6,782 nucleotides of DNA from Acidimicrobiia bacterium (GTDB taxonomy: Bacteria; Actinomycetota; Acidimicrobiia; Spongiisociales; UBA5794): assembly GCA_030599515.1 (NCBI GenBank), contig JAUVNV010000136.1, positions 1-6,782 of the forward strand. The letters are read 5' to 3'. Shown one piece after another: positions 1 through 5,938 of the stretch. Numbering within the stretch: the first letter of the stretch is position 1; every line of letters starts with the position of its first letter. Position numbers and translations under genes: made by a program. Below the pieces are notes generated by a model. That model made no database searches and was not told the origin of the DNA. It saw nothing but the letters and a program-made list of their open reading frames with translations.

Positions 1-192
1 GACTCCCCGACACCGGATATTGCCGGTGTCGGGGAGGCCGCTACGCGGATTCTCTACGCCAATGGCTATGCCCAGCACGTGGCTCCTGAGGACCTGGTCG
101 AAGAACTGCCGCCGGCAGTGCTGCAACTCCTCATTGAGAGGGAGGTCACTCTGACGGTGGCCGTCGACGACTCCGGCGAGGACACGCCGTGA
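1..192 (+). CDS. C-terminal end of an unknown protein (5' end outside window)
   Basis: An open frame runs from base 1 to a TGA at 190-192, giving 63 residues. I do not recognise the family. The visible part starts Pro/Asp-rich, then has a stretch likely to be helical (GEAATRILYANGYAQ, then EDLVEELPPAVLQLLIERE) and ends in an acidic tail (DDSGEDTP). There is no transmembrane segment. No ATG lies in frame, and the only internal GTG (79-81) has no ribosome binding site, so the gene most likely begins upstream of the window. Its stop overlaps the GTG start of the next gene by 4 bases (GTGA), which argues that it is a real, translationally coupled first member of the ApbE/ferric-reductase operon. 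A perfect 14-bp inverted repeat lies inside its first visible codons. The family remains open. It could be the flavin-accepting partner of the downstream ApbE, but no FMN attachment motif is visible in this piece. Confidence 0.6.
   Translation, partial: DSPTPDIAGVGEAATRILYANGYAQHVAPEDLVEELPPAVLQLLIEREVTLTVAVDDSGEDTP
3..36. repeat. Perfect 14-bp inverted repeat with 6-base loop
   Basis: The left arm ctccccgacaccgg (3-16) is exactly complementary to the right arm ccggtgtcggggag (23-36) around the loop atattg. Eleven of the 14 pairs are G-C, so the RNA or single-stranded DNA hairpin would be very stable. No T-run follows, so it does not look like a standard Rho-independent terminator. It sits within the apparent reading frame of the partial gene. 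Confidence 0.85.
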
Positions 193-572
193 TCCTGAAG
201 AGGCTCTTCCCGACCCGCTGGGCCAAGATCCTGGCCTGGACGGGCGCGTCGCTCGCGTGGGGGACGACGCTGATCGCTGTGGCGGCCAACGCTGCTGCAA
301 CCGATGCCGCTCAACTGCCGGAACCACCGGTGGCGACCGATGCTCCGACAACGACGACCGTCGCCACCACGACGACCGCTCCGATGCCCGACATGCCGGA
401 GCACGGTCTCGTCGTGGTCAGGTACACGCCGGTCCCTCCGCCTCCGCCACAGGTCGTGACCCGCACCGTCGTGGTCGCCGGCCCTTCTGGCGGCGGCGGT
501 GGTGGGAGTGCAGCGACGGCGACAGCCCCGGCACCGGCCGTGTCTGCGCCGGTGAAGAGCTCCGGTTCATGA
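189..572 (+). CDS. Small membrane-anchored Thr/Pro/Gly-rich protein of unknown function
   Basis: This is a 127-residue protein starting at GTG 189, which overlaps the previous stop by 4 bases. The N-terminus is basic (MILKRLFPTRWAK), followed by one hydrophobic helix at about residues 14-35. That fits an uncleaved signal anchor or a signal peptide. The rest is low complexity: a Thr-rich run near 53-63, a short conserved-looking stretch (HGLVVVRYTPV), a run of five prolines, a TRTVVVAG stretch, six glycines, and an Ala/Pro tail. Such a tail would be a flexible extracytoplasmic stalk. No catalytic motif, FMN attachment motif or metal ligand pattern is visible. Its stop overlaps the ApbE start (ATGA), so it is translated as part of the same unit and probably works at the membrane with ApbE and the haem protein. 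That role is inferred from context only. I do not recognise the family. Confidence 0.75.
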   Translation: MILKRLFPTRWAKILAWTGASLAWGTTLIAVAANAAATDAAQLPEPPVATDAPTTTTVATTTTAPMPDMPEHGLVVVRYTPVPPPPPQVVTRTVVVAGPSGGGGGGSAATATAPAPAVSAPVKSSGS

Positions 573-1420
573 AGCGAACCGTCTTCGCCGCGATGGGCAC
601 GATGGTCGACGTGACCTCTCAGACCGACCCTGGGATCTCCTCGACCCAGCAGCTGTTCGAGCGTGTCGAGGCCTCGTGCAGCAGATTCCTGCCGGAGAGC
701 GAACTGACGCGGATCAACGACGACCCCCGGACCCGTGTCCCCCTCTCTCCGAGCATGACGAGGGTCCTGCACGTCGCCGAGCACGTACGCTCGATCACCG
801 GCGGGATGGTCGACGCAGGCGTCGGGAGCGCCGTCCATGCCTGGGGCTATGACCGAACCTTCACCGCCGTCGCCGACCGCGACCACCACGTCGTACCCGG
901 GCGCCTTCCGGCGCCCGAGTGGTCCGTCGAAGGAGCGGTCCTCACCCGATCGTCCGGCACGAGGATCGACCTCGGCGGGATCGCCAAGGGGTGGACGTGC
1001 GATCTCGCCGTCGAGCGAGGTCTGGCGGTGATCGCATCGGCAGGAGGCGACGTGCGGTCCTCCGATCCCACAGCGACCGTCGAGATCATCGACCCGTGGG
1101 ACGCCACGGCCACCACGATTTACCTCGGGATCGGTGCGCTCGCGACCAGTTCGGTGTCCCGGCGCCGGTGGACCGTCGGCGATGTTGAAGCGAACCATCT
1201 GATCGACCCGCGAACCATGAACCCGACGAGCAGCCCGGTGCTGTCTGCTACTGCCATCACGGCTACGGCCGTTGAAGCCGAGGCTGCGGCCAAGACCACT
1301 TTGTTGAGAGGCGTCGATGGGCTCGCCTGGGCCGATCGACAGTCGTGGATCAGCGCAGCGCTGGTCGTGTGGAGCGACGGAACGGTCTACGGCACGACCG
1401 GCCTGGAGTTCGCGGCATGA
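569..1420 (+). CDS. apbE: FAD:protein FMN transferase (ApbE family)
   Basis: A 283-residue ApbE-family protein. Members transfer FMN from FAD to a Thr/Ser of a target protein, using Mg2+ (EC 2.7.1.180). The start is ATG 569, overlapping the previous stop (ATGA); the frame is open further upstream, but that part is a shadow of the neighbour. Family signatures appear in order: MGT near residue 9, a helical segment with FLPESELTRIN (40-50), the GGMVDAGVG stretch (78-86), DLGGIAKGW (134-142, FAD binding), AGGD (158-161), LATSS plus an Arg/Trp run (191-201), and NHLIDPRT (209-216). The C-terminal motif, usually AD-x-x-x-T, reads AEAAAK at 237-242, so the Asp and Thr are replaced by Glu and Lys. 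No signal peptide or lipobox is visible, so it is probably cytoplasmic. Length is slightly short for the family but complete. The next gene overlaps it by 4 bases and encodes a haem membrane protein, the sort of redox partner ApbE genes often accompany. Confidence 0.92.
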   Translation: MKRTVFAAMGTMVDVTSQTDPGISSTQQLFERVEASCSRFLPESELTRINDDPRTRVPLSPSMTRVLHVAEHVRSITGGMVDAGVGSAVHAWGYDRTFTAVADRDHHVVPGRLPAPEWSVEGAVLTRSSGTRIDLGGIAKGWTCDLAVERGLAVIASAGGDVRSSDPTATVEIIDPWDATATTIYLGIGALATSSVSRRRWTVGDVEANHLIDPRTMNPTSSPVLSATAITATAVEAEAAAKTTLLRGVDGLAWADRQSWISAALVVWSDGTVYGTTGLEFAA

Positions 1421-2028
1421 ACATCGAGTGGATGGTCATCCGGGGCTCCGGCATCGTGGCGTTCGCCCTTCTCTCGGCATCGAGCATCTGGGGTCTCCTC
1501 GTTTCGACGAAGGTGCTCGGACGTGCCGTCAAGGCCAAACCGGTCACCTGGTTCCACGAGTCGTTGGGCTTGGGTGCGCTCATTGCGACGGTCGTGCACA
1601 TGGTGGCGCTCACGATGGACGACTTCATCGAGTTCGACTGGGCCGACGTGCTCGTTCCCGGCATGGCCTCCTGGAATTCGATGGCCGTGTCGTTCGGCGT
1701 CATGGCGTTCTACGGATTGGCCATCGTGGCCCTCAGCTTCTACGTGAAGGGCGTCATCGGCCAGAAGGCCTGGCGGACGATCCACTTCCTCGCCTTCGGC
1801 ACGTTCCTCGCTGCGCTGGTTCACGGCATCATGGCGGGGACGGATTCCGGCCATCCGGCGGTCGTCGGCCTCTACTTCGGGTCGGCGCTGCTCATCGTTG
1901 CGCTCGTCGCGATCAGGGTGATCCAGCAGCGTGCCGCAACCGATCGGCCGGTGGCTCGACGGCCCGCGGCCGGTGCAGAGTCCCCGCCGGGGGAGAAGCA
2001 GCAGATCCCGACCGGCGTCGGGACCTGA
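1417..2028 (+). CDS. Ferric reductase-like transmembrane haem protein
   Basis: A 203-residue integral membrane protein of the ferric-reductase-like / MsrQ-like transmembrane superfamily. The start ATG 1417 overlaps the ApbE stop (ATGA). About five hydrophobic helices are visible, near residues 8-30, 47-67, 87-110, 121-141 and 149-169. The key evidence is two paired histidines: H47 and H61 on the second helix, and H123 and H136 on the fourth. This spacing of 13-14 residues is typical of helices that bind two b-type haems across a membrane. The basic, Pro-rich C-terminal tail (about 170-203) is predicted to be cytoplasmic. There is no FAD/NAD(P)H reductase domain, so electrons must come from another protein. 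With ApbE directly upstream, a flavinylated partner is an attractive but unproven donor or acceptor. Family assignment is good; specific substrate unknown. Confidence 0.85.
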   Translation: MNIEWMVIRGSGIVAFALLSASSIWGLLVSTKVLGRAVKAKPVTWFHESLGLGALIATVVHMVALTMDDFIEFDWADVLVPGMASWNSMAVSFGVMAFYGLAIVALSFYVKGVIGQKAWRTIHFLAFGTFLAALVHGIMAGTDSGHPAVVGLYFGSALLIVALVAIRVIQQRAATDRPVARRPAAGAESPPGEKQQIPTGVGT

Positions 2029-2050
2029 TCACTCGCCGATACCGGTCGGG
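2006..2050. terminator. Possible terminator region between convergent genes
   Basis: The reductase gene and the EamA gene converge with only 25 bases between their stops. A 7-bp hairpin (tcccgac 2006-2012, loop cggc, gtcggga 2017-2023) lies at the very end of the reductase gene. In addition, cccgaccgg (2007-2015) pairs with ccggtcggg (2042-2050). The two structures are mutually exclusive. Neither is followed by a T-run on either strand, so this would be a weak or non-canonical terminator. Confidence 0.3.
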
Positions 2051-2053
2051 TCG

Positions 2054-3076
2054 TCAGTCGCCCCGCGGCGACACACCAGCGTCATCGGGTTCGATGCCCG
2101 CAGCCGAGACCGACGGCGTTGCGCTGCTGCTCCTCTGCCTGGTCGTGATGAACACGCCGACGAGCACGACGAGCAGGCCGACCGCCGCCGAGGGATCGAG
2201 TTTCTCACCGAGGACGAGGGCACCGAGCACGACAGCGACGGCAGGGATCAGATAGGCGATCAGCGACACGGTGACCGCCCTCGTGTGTCCAAGCATCCGG
2301 AAGTACAGCCAGATGGGGATGGCGCTCGCCCAGATGGCAAGTCCAATGATCCCTGCGATCGCGATCGGTTCGGGTTCGACGTTCCACGGCTGCTCCAGCA
2401 CGAGGGCGACGGTCACGGCTACGACCCCTGCCACGAGCTGCTGACGCATTGCGAGGCGGGGAGCATCTTGCGGTCCGATCATGCGGGCGTAGACGGTCCC
2501 CGCCGCGTAACTGAGAGCGACGGTGATCATGGCGAGTTGACCTGCGAGATCCTGACCGCCGAACGACGCCGGTGTGACACCGATGATGAGTGCAACTCCG
2601 CCGAGACCGATCACGACACCGCCGGCCTGGATGCCGCTGATGCGCTCGCTGGCGAGGAAGAAGTGAGCCAGGATCACGACGAAGATCGGTGCGGCTGCGC
2701 TCAGAATCCCGGCTGCGGAACTGTCGAGTCGCAGCAGTGCCCATGCCGTGAGCACATTGGGCAGCCATCCGCTCAAGGTTCCGAGCACCACCGGCGGCAC
2801 CCAACTCTCGTTCGATCGTTTCGTGTCCCTACGTGTTGCCCGCATGGCGATCCAGAGAATCGCGGCGGCGAGGAGCCCCCGGACACCGGACATCGTGAAC
2901 GCGGGCACCGAAGGAACCGCCACTTTCATCAGCAGGAACGTGCTGCCCCACATCAGGGCCAGCAGCCCGAGTTCGACCCAGATGCGAGCCTCGGTCCTGT
3001 GCTGGCTTTCGTTCTGCGTGGTCGGATGCGGCATCAGTTCGTGTCCGTTGGGGGGGTGCCGGAACACTACCGACAT
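2054..3076 (-). CDS. EamA/DMT family transporter (drug/metabolite exporter-like)
   Basis: A 340-residue membrane protein with the ten-helix, duplicated architecture of the EamA (DMT) family. The first repeat opens with ELGLLALMWGSTFLLMKVAV (about 35-54), a typical EamA first helix, and closes with SERISGIQAGGVVIGLGGVA. The second repeat closes with the matching GEKLDPSAAVGLLVVLVGVF, whose G-E-x-L-x-P pattern is characteristic. The hydrophilic tail after about 320 is cytoplasmic. Members export amino acids, metabolites or drugs; nothing here fixes the substrate. The start is uncertain: ATG at 3076 gives the length quoted, while an in-frame ATG at 3034 would remove 14 residues before the first helix. 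Neither has a clear Shine-Dalgarno sequence. A run of seven G (3050-3056) lies between them and is a possible sequencing-error site, but only affects the N-terminus. It is divergent from the MFS gene and convergent with the reductase gene. Confidence 0.88.
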   Translation of the reverse strand: MSVVFRHPPNGHELMPHPTTQNESQHRTEARIWVELGLLALMWGSTFLLMKVAVPSVPAFTMSGVRGLLAAAILWIAMRATRRDTKRSNESWVPPVVLGTLSGWLPNVLTAWALLRLDSSAAGILSAAAPIFVVILAHFFLASERISGIQAGGVVIGLGGVALIIGVTPASFGGQDLAGQLAMITVALSYAAGTVYARMIGPQDAPRLAMRQQLVAGVVAVTVALVLEQPWNVEPEPIAIAGIIGLAIWASAIPIWLYFRMLGHTRAVTVSLIAYLIPAVAVVLGALVLGEKLDPSAAVGLLVVLVGVFITTRQRSSSATPSVSAAGIEPDDAGVSPRGD

Positions 3077-3155
3077 CGAAGTGGGGTCGGTGCCTGGCCT
3101 GAGCTGCGATGCCTGAGTGGCGTGACCCGACTTGAATCAGCCCGTGACCACTCCG
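3077..3155. promoter_or_regulatory. Divergent intergenic region between EamA and MFS genes
   Basis: These 55-79 bases (depending on starts) must hold the promoters for both transporter genes. I see no convincing -10/-35 pair on either strand and no strong ribosome binding site. A heptamer, gcctgag, occurs twice exactly 14 bases apart (3097-3103 and 3111-3117). This may be chance or an activator/repressor half-site pair. Confidence 0.3.
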
Positions 3156-4334
3156 ATGAGCGACATCCGCCGCACCGTCTTCGGCTCGCTTCTGTTCACC
3201 GCGATGGCGGCGGCGACATTCACGCCGGCTTCGCTCGGGATCCTTGCGACCTTCATCATCGACGACCTGTCGATCAGCCGGGCGGAGCTCGGAGTCGTGC
3301 TCGGTCTCGTGAACGTGGCAGCGGCCGTCCTGTCTCCGATAGCAGGCCGGGTCACCGACCGGATCGGCGGCAAGAAGTCGCTCATCGCGCTGTTCGTGAC
3401 CGCCGGAGCGACGTTCCTGATCCTCGGCACCGCTGTCGCCTACGCCATGCTGTTCGTCGGAGCTCTCGCAGGTGCGATCTCGCAGGCCACGGCGAATCCC
3501 GCCACGAACAAGCTGATCGCTGAAGACGTCCCCGCCGGCAAGCGGGGCGTCATCACCGGGGTGAAGCAATCGGGAGTCCAGGCAGGGATCTTCCTCGGCG
3601 GATTGACCGTGCCGACGCTGGCGATCATCCTGGGATGGCGCGGCGCCTATCTGATCGTTGCTGTGGTCCCGTTGGTGCTCGCCGCTGTAACGGCTTGGGC
3701 GGTTCCCGCCGCACCAAAGGTGACGACCGAGCACCGGACGCGGAGCCGTGCTCCGCTGCCGAGTGCGATCTGGTGGCTCGCCGGCTTCGGCTTCCTTATG
3801 GGTCTCTCCGGTGCCGTCACCTTCCTCGTTCCGCTCTTCGCGGAAGAGATGCTGGGCCTCTCTCCGGTAGCTGGAGGGATTGCAGCTGCCGTGATCGCGT
3901 TCGTGGCCGTGCCGGGAAGGATCCTGTGGAGCCGTTACGCCGAACGATCAGGAGCCTTCCGCGGCTCACTGGGGGCAATGGCGGTCCTGTCAATCGCTGC
4001 TGCCGGCCTCTTCTACCTCTCCGGAGCAGCCGCAGCTTGGTTGCTGTGGCCCGCCGCCGTGCTCATCGCAGCGGGGTCGAGCTCGTGGAACTCGGTCGGG
4101 ATGGTCGCTGTGATGGTGGAAGCCGGCGTTGCTTCGACCGGCCGCGCGTCGGGAGTCGTGCTGTTCGGCTTCCTCACCGGCTTGGGGATCGCACCGCCGA
4201 TCTTCGGCGCAATCGTCGATCACACCGGCTCCTACGACGTCATGTGGCTGCTGTCCGCCCTCGCCGCTGCGGGATCTGCCGCCGTGATCGTGGCGTGGCA
4301 GCGCTCGGTTCGCGAATCTGTCACACCCTCCTGA
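3156..4334 (+). CDS. MFS transporter
   Basis: A 392-residue (from ATG 3156) major facilitator superfamily permease with about 12 hydrophobic helices in two halves. Motif A between helices 2 and 3 reads GRVTDRIGGKK (about 64-74), matching the G-x3-D-R-x-G-x-K pattern. The loop after helix 4 has EDVPAGKRG followed by GVKQSG (135-140), typical of a large prokaryotic MFS_1 subset that includes CynX/NimT-like permeases. The equivalent loop of the second half has the basic RILWSRYAERSG. These features support a secondary transporter in the cytoplasmic membrane, but do not define its substrate. Start choice is open: TTG 3132 and GTG 3144 are in frame and would add up to eight residues (MNQPVTTP). 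None of the three starts has a clear Shine-Dalgarno sequence, so I chose the ATG. The vapBC operator and promoter begin directly after its stop codon. Confidence 0.87.
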   Translation: MSDIRRTVFGSLLFTAMAAATFTPASLGILATFIIDDLSISRAELGVVLGLVNVAAAVLSPIAGRVTDRIGGKKSLIALFVTAGATFLILGTAVAYAMLFVGALAGAISQATANPATNKLIAEDVPAGKRGVITGVKQSGVQAGIFLGGLTVPTLAIILGWRGAYLIVAVVPLVLAAVTAWAVPAAPKVTTEHRTRSRAPLPSAIWWLAGFGFLMGLSGAVTFLVPLFAEEMLGLSPVAGGIAAAVIAFVAVPGRILWSRYAERSGAFRGSLGAMAVLSIAAAGLFYLSGAAAAWLLWPAAVLIAAGSSSWNSVGMVAVMVEAGVASTGRASGVVLFGFLTGLGIAPPIFGAIVDHTGSYDVMWLLSALAAAGSAAVIVAWQRSVRESVTPS

Positions 4335-4371
4335 TATATCTGTGATCATGTCATCGAGATATACTGTGGGC
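4335..4371 (+). promoter_or_regulatory. vapBC promoter and probable autoregulatory operator
   Basis: TATATCT (4335-4341) and its exact complement AGATATA (4357-4363) form an inverted repeat with a 15-base spacer. The arm centres are 22 bases apart, about two helical turns, as expected for a VapB ribbon-helix-helix or AbrB-like dimer pair. The right arm overlaps a good -10 box, TATACT (4360-4365). Transcription would then begin about 7 bases downstream, at or next to the vapB ATG at 4372, giving a leaderless mRNA. No TTGACA-like -35 is seen. Binding of VapB or the VapBC complex here would block the -10. Confidence 0.6.
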
Positions 4372-4578
4372 ATGGTGAAACGACTCGTCGACATCGACGA
4401 CGACGCACTCGATCGGGCCCGCCGGGTACTCGGGACCGGGACGATGAAGGACACCGTCAACCGCGCCCTTCAGGAGGTGATCGACCTCGACCGGCGTCGC
4501 CGGTTCCTCGATCGAATCGTGGCGTCCGATGGACTCGATCTCGATGATGACGAGGTCATGGATGATGCCTGGCGCTGA
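4372..4578 (+). CDS. vapB: VapB-family antitoxin
   Basis: A 68-residue antitoxin of type II toxin-antitoxin modules, matching the VapB family with a short N-terminal DNA-binding strand-helix-helix. The opening MVKRLVDIDDDALDRARRVLG followed by TMKDTVNRALQEVI fits the usual 'ixiDdel...a...g..tk.etv..AL.e' pattern. The C-terminal half (LDRRRRFLDRIVASDGLDL, then an acidic DDDEVMDDAWR) is the part that would wrap around and neutralise the toxin. The start at ATG 4372 is chosen because upstream in-frame starts (GTG 4342, ATG 4348, GTG 4366) fall inside the operator and -10 box and would add ten residues unlike the family. It overlaps vapC by 14 bases, so the pair is translationally coupled. Expected to repress its own promoter. 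Confidence 0.88.
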   Translation: MVKRLVDIDDDALDRARRVLGTGTMKDTVNRALQEVIDLDRRRRFLDRIVASDGLDLDDDEVMDDAWR

Positions 4579-4990
4579 CCCCGACCGCTATCTCGTCGAC
4601 AAGAGTGCCCTGGCAAGAGCCGGTAATCCCCTCGTCAGAGACCGACTCCGTCGACTCTCAGAGTTCGGATTGCTCGCAACATGTTCGATCGTGAATCTCG
4701 AAGTGCTCTACTCGGCCCGAAGCCGAGAGGACTACGACGCCATCGCCGATGAGCTCGCCGGATTCGAGCACATCCCGATCGACGAGACGGTGATGGATCG
4801 TACGAGGTACATCCAGCGATCACTGGCGGCAGTCGGGCAGCACCGTCTCCCGATCCCCGACCTCATCATCGCCGCCGCAGCGGAGGCCGGCGGAGCGACC
4901 GTGCTCCACTACGACCGTGGCTTCGAGAGGATCGCTGGGATCACCGGGCAGTCACACGAGTGGGTCGCTGCCCCCGGATCCGTCGACTGA
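4565..4990 (+). CDS. vapC: VapC toxin, PIN-domain ribonuclease
   Basis: A 141-residue PIN-domain endoribonuclease, the toxin partner of VapB. VapC toxins cleave tRNA or rRNA with Mg2+ or Mn2+ held by acidic residues. All four are visible: D12 in LVDKSAL, E46 in NLEVLYSAR, D99 in LPIPDLIIAAAAE, and D117 in VLHYDRGFERIA. The enzyme therefore looks intact. The DKSAL start, LEVLYSAR, and the ending GxTGQ-x-x-EWV resemble actinobacterial VapC proteins such as those of Mycobacterium tuberculosis. ATG 4565 is preferred because gaggt (4552-4556) lies 8 bases upstream; ATG 4562 is an alternative, and the longer frame from 4529 would run through vapB. The gene converges with the DUF427 gene 24 bases downstream. 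Confidence 0.92.
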   Translation: MPGADPDRYLVDKSALARAGNPLVRDRLRRLSEFGLLATCSIVNLEVLYSARSREDYDAIADELAGFEHIPIDETVMDRTRYIQRSLAAVGQHRLPIPDLIIAAAAEAGGATVLHYDRGFERIAGITGQSHEWVAAPGSVD

Positions 4991-5018
4991 CCGGACGGTC
5001 TGGAGCGTCTCCCGTCAG
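4987..5018. terminator. Weak inverted repeat between convergent vapC and DUF427 genes
   Basis: ctgac (4987-4991) and gtcag (5014-5018), which carry the stop codons of the two genes, are complementary. Inside them gacg (4994-4997) pairs with cgtc (5006-5009). The stem is interrupted and there is no T-run, so this is at most a weak bidirectional terminator. Confidence 0.22.
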
Positions 5019-5761
5019 GAGAAGATCGTCTTCGGTTTCTCCTCGAGCACGCCGTCGACGTAGATGTCGAGCTTCTCGTTGTAGAAGGCGACGTAGCCGG
5101 CAACCTCCTGCGACTCGCGTAAGGGAGTGTCGTATCCCCACACGACGTCGTCGTGAGCGTCACCGGTCGTGTTGATCGACCAGTACCGGGCGGTGCCCTT
5201 GTACGGGCAGTGCGTTGCGGTGTCCGTTGCGGTGAGATACTCGAAATTGACATCCGTCTTCGGGAGGTAGTAGCGAGCGGGGAGGCCCGTTTCGAACAGG
5301 AACCGGGGCTTGTTGGATTCGGCCACGGTCACGCCGTCGACCTCGACCCGGATGGTTCGTGAGCTCTGGAGAACGTCAACGCGGGTGTACGGGTCGCGTG
5401 CGTGGACGTACACCTCTTCGTCCTCCTCGAACCAGGCGTCCATCGCCCTCCACTCGAACGCAATCATCTCCCGGAGATCCTCGATCGGCGAATCAGTGTG
5501 CCGGTAGGCGGCCTGTTCGGCGGTGTGGCGGGAGCTCTTCACGTCGAAGACCTCGGCTGTGCCGCGACTCGGGGATCGTTTCGTGTGTTCCGTTGGAAGA
5601 AGGGTTTCCGTACGAACGTCGTCCTGGGGGAAGTAGTAGACGGGGTAGTACGGCTTCTCCCAGACCAGCTTCGGGCTGGTCGTGTCCGCGATGACTTGAC
5701 CGCCGAGATAGACCCGAACTCTCTTCTGCCCGTCCTCGATCCGAACGCGTCCGCGACTCAT
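5015..5761 (-). CDS. Two-domain DUF427 protein
   Basis: A 248-residue soluble protein made of two DUF427 domains in tandem. Domain 1 (about 1-80) has KLVWEKPYYPVYYFPQDDV (31-49). Domain 2 (about 130-245) has FLFETGLPARYYLPKTDV (154-171) and the hallmark CPYKGTARYWS (185-195). DUF427 is a small beta-rich fold (PF04248) with no firmly established biochemical function. Tandem copies are common in actinobacteria. In domain 1 the CPYKG motif is replaced by SPSRG (63-67), so the two halves are probably not equivalent. The linker (about 94-125) contains an aromatic/acidic stretch with AFEWRAMDAWFEEDEEV. The start at ATG 5761 is supported by gaggg on the − strand about 7 bases upstream; the frame continues to 5869 through a tandem-repeat region that is unlikely to be coding. 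Upstream − strand sequence at about 5775-5785 has an AT-rich tatcta that could be a -10, weak. Confidence 0.88.
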   Translation of the reverse strand: MSRGRVRIEDGQKRVRVYLGGQVIADTTSPKLVWEKPYYPVYYFPQDDVRTETLLPTEHTKRSPSRGTAEVFDVKSSRHTAEQAAYRHTDSPIEDLREMIAFEWRAMDAWFEEDEEVYVHARDPYTRVDVLQSSRTIRVEVDGVTVAESNKPRFLFETGLPARYYLPKTDVNFEYLTATDTATHCPYKGTARYWSINTTGDAHDDVVWGYDTPLRESQEVAGYVAFYNEKLDIYVDGVLEEKPKTIFS

Positions 5762-5826
5762 CAGTGTTCCCTCTCGCATAGATATGTTCGGTGAACTCAC
5801 GGGAAGTCGGACGCATTCCCGAAAGG

Positions 5827-5875
5827 GGACAGCGGACAGCCAACAGCCGACAGCCGACAGCAAGACCAAGGACAG
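5827..5875. repeat. Period-7 tandem repeat array, unit NRACAGC
   Basis: Five heptamers in register: GGACAGC (5827), GGACAGC (5834), CAACAGC (5841), CGACAGC (5848), CGACAGC (5855), followed by two degraded units to 5875. The period is exactly 7 and so not codon-based. It lies between the − strand Uma2 and DUF427 genes. Confidence 0.85.
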
Positions 5876-5889
5876 TTCGTCGGGTCCCC

Positions 5890-5924
5890 ACTACCGACTA
5901 CCGGATACCGGATACGGGATACGC
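5890..5924. repeat. Period-7 tandem repeat array, units ACTACCG / GATACSG
   Basis: Five heptamers in register: ACTACCG (5890), ACTACCG (5897), GATACCG (5904), GATACGG (5911), GATACGC (5918). This is a different unit from the array 15 bases to its left but has the same 7-base period. It abuts the hairpin at the end of the Uma2 gene. Confidence 0.85.
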
Positions 5925-5938
5925 CCGGCGAAGCCGGG
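5924..5938 (-). terminator. Short GC hairpin directly after the Uma2 stop codon
   Basis: cccggc (5924-5929), loop gaa, gccggg (5933-5938): a perfect 6-bp, all-G/C stem that, read on the − strand, begins at the base after the Uma2 TGA. No T-run follows. Hairpins without U-tails have been proposed as terminators in actinobacteria, so this is a candidate only. Confidence 0.4.

Noticed and set aside
311..1198. A 295-residue − strand open frame opposite apbE
   Set aside because: It is antisense to two genes coupled by ATGA overlaps. The ApbE frame has all family motifs; this frame has none.
3097..3117. A decayed heptamer array in the EamA-MFS divergent spacer
   Set aside because: Only gcctgag repeats, 14 bases apart, plus a shared 9-mer (gagctgcga) with the 6599-6612 repeats. 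That is too little to distinguish from chance.
1931..3523. A 530-residue + strand open frame
   Set aside because: It runs antisense to the EamA gene and across the start of the MFS gene. Its translation is rich in Arg, Asp, Gly and His with no domain, as expected for a shadow frame in high-GC DNA.
2829..3734. A 301-residue − strand open frame
   Set aside because: It overlaps the EamA gene in another frame and lies antisense to the MFS gene. Composition is Arg/His/Gly/Asp-rich with no recognisable fold, whereas the overlapped frames encode clear transporters.
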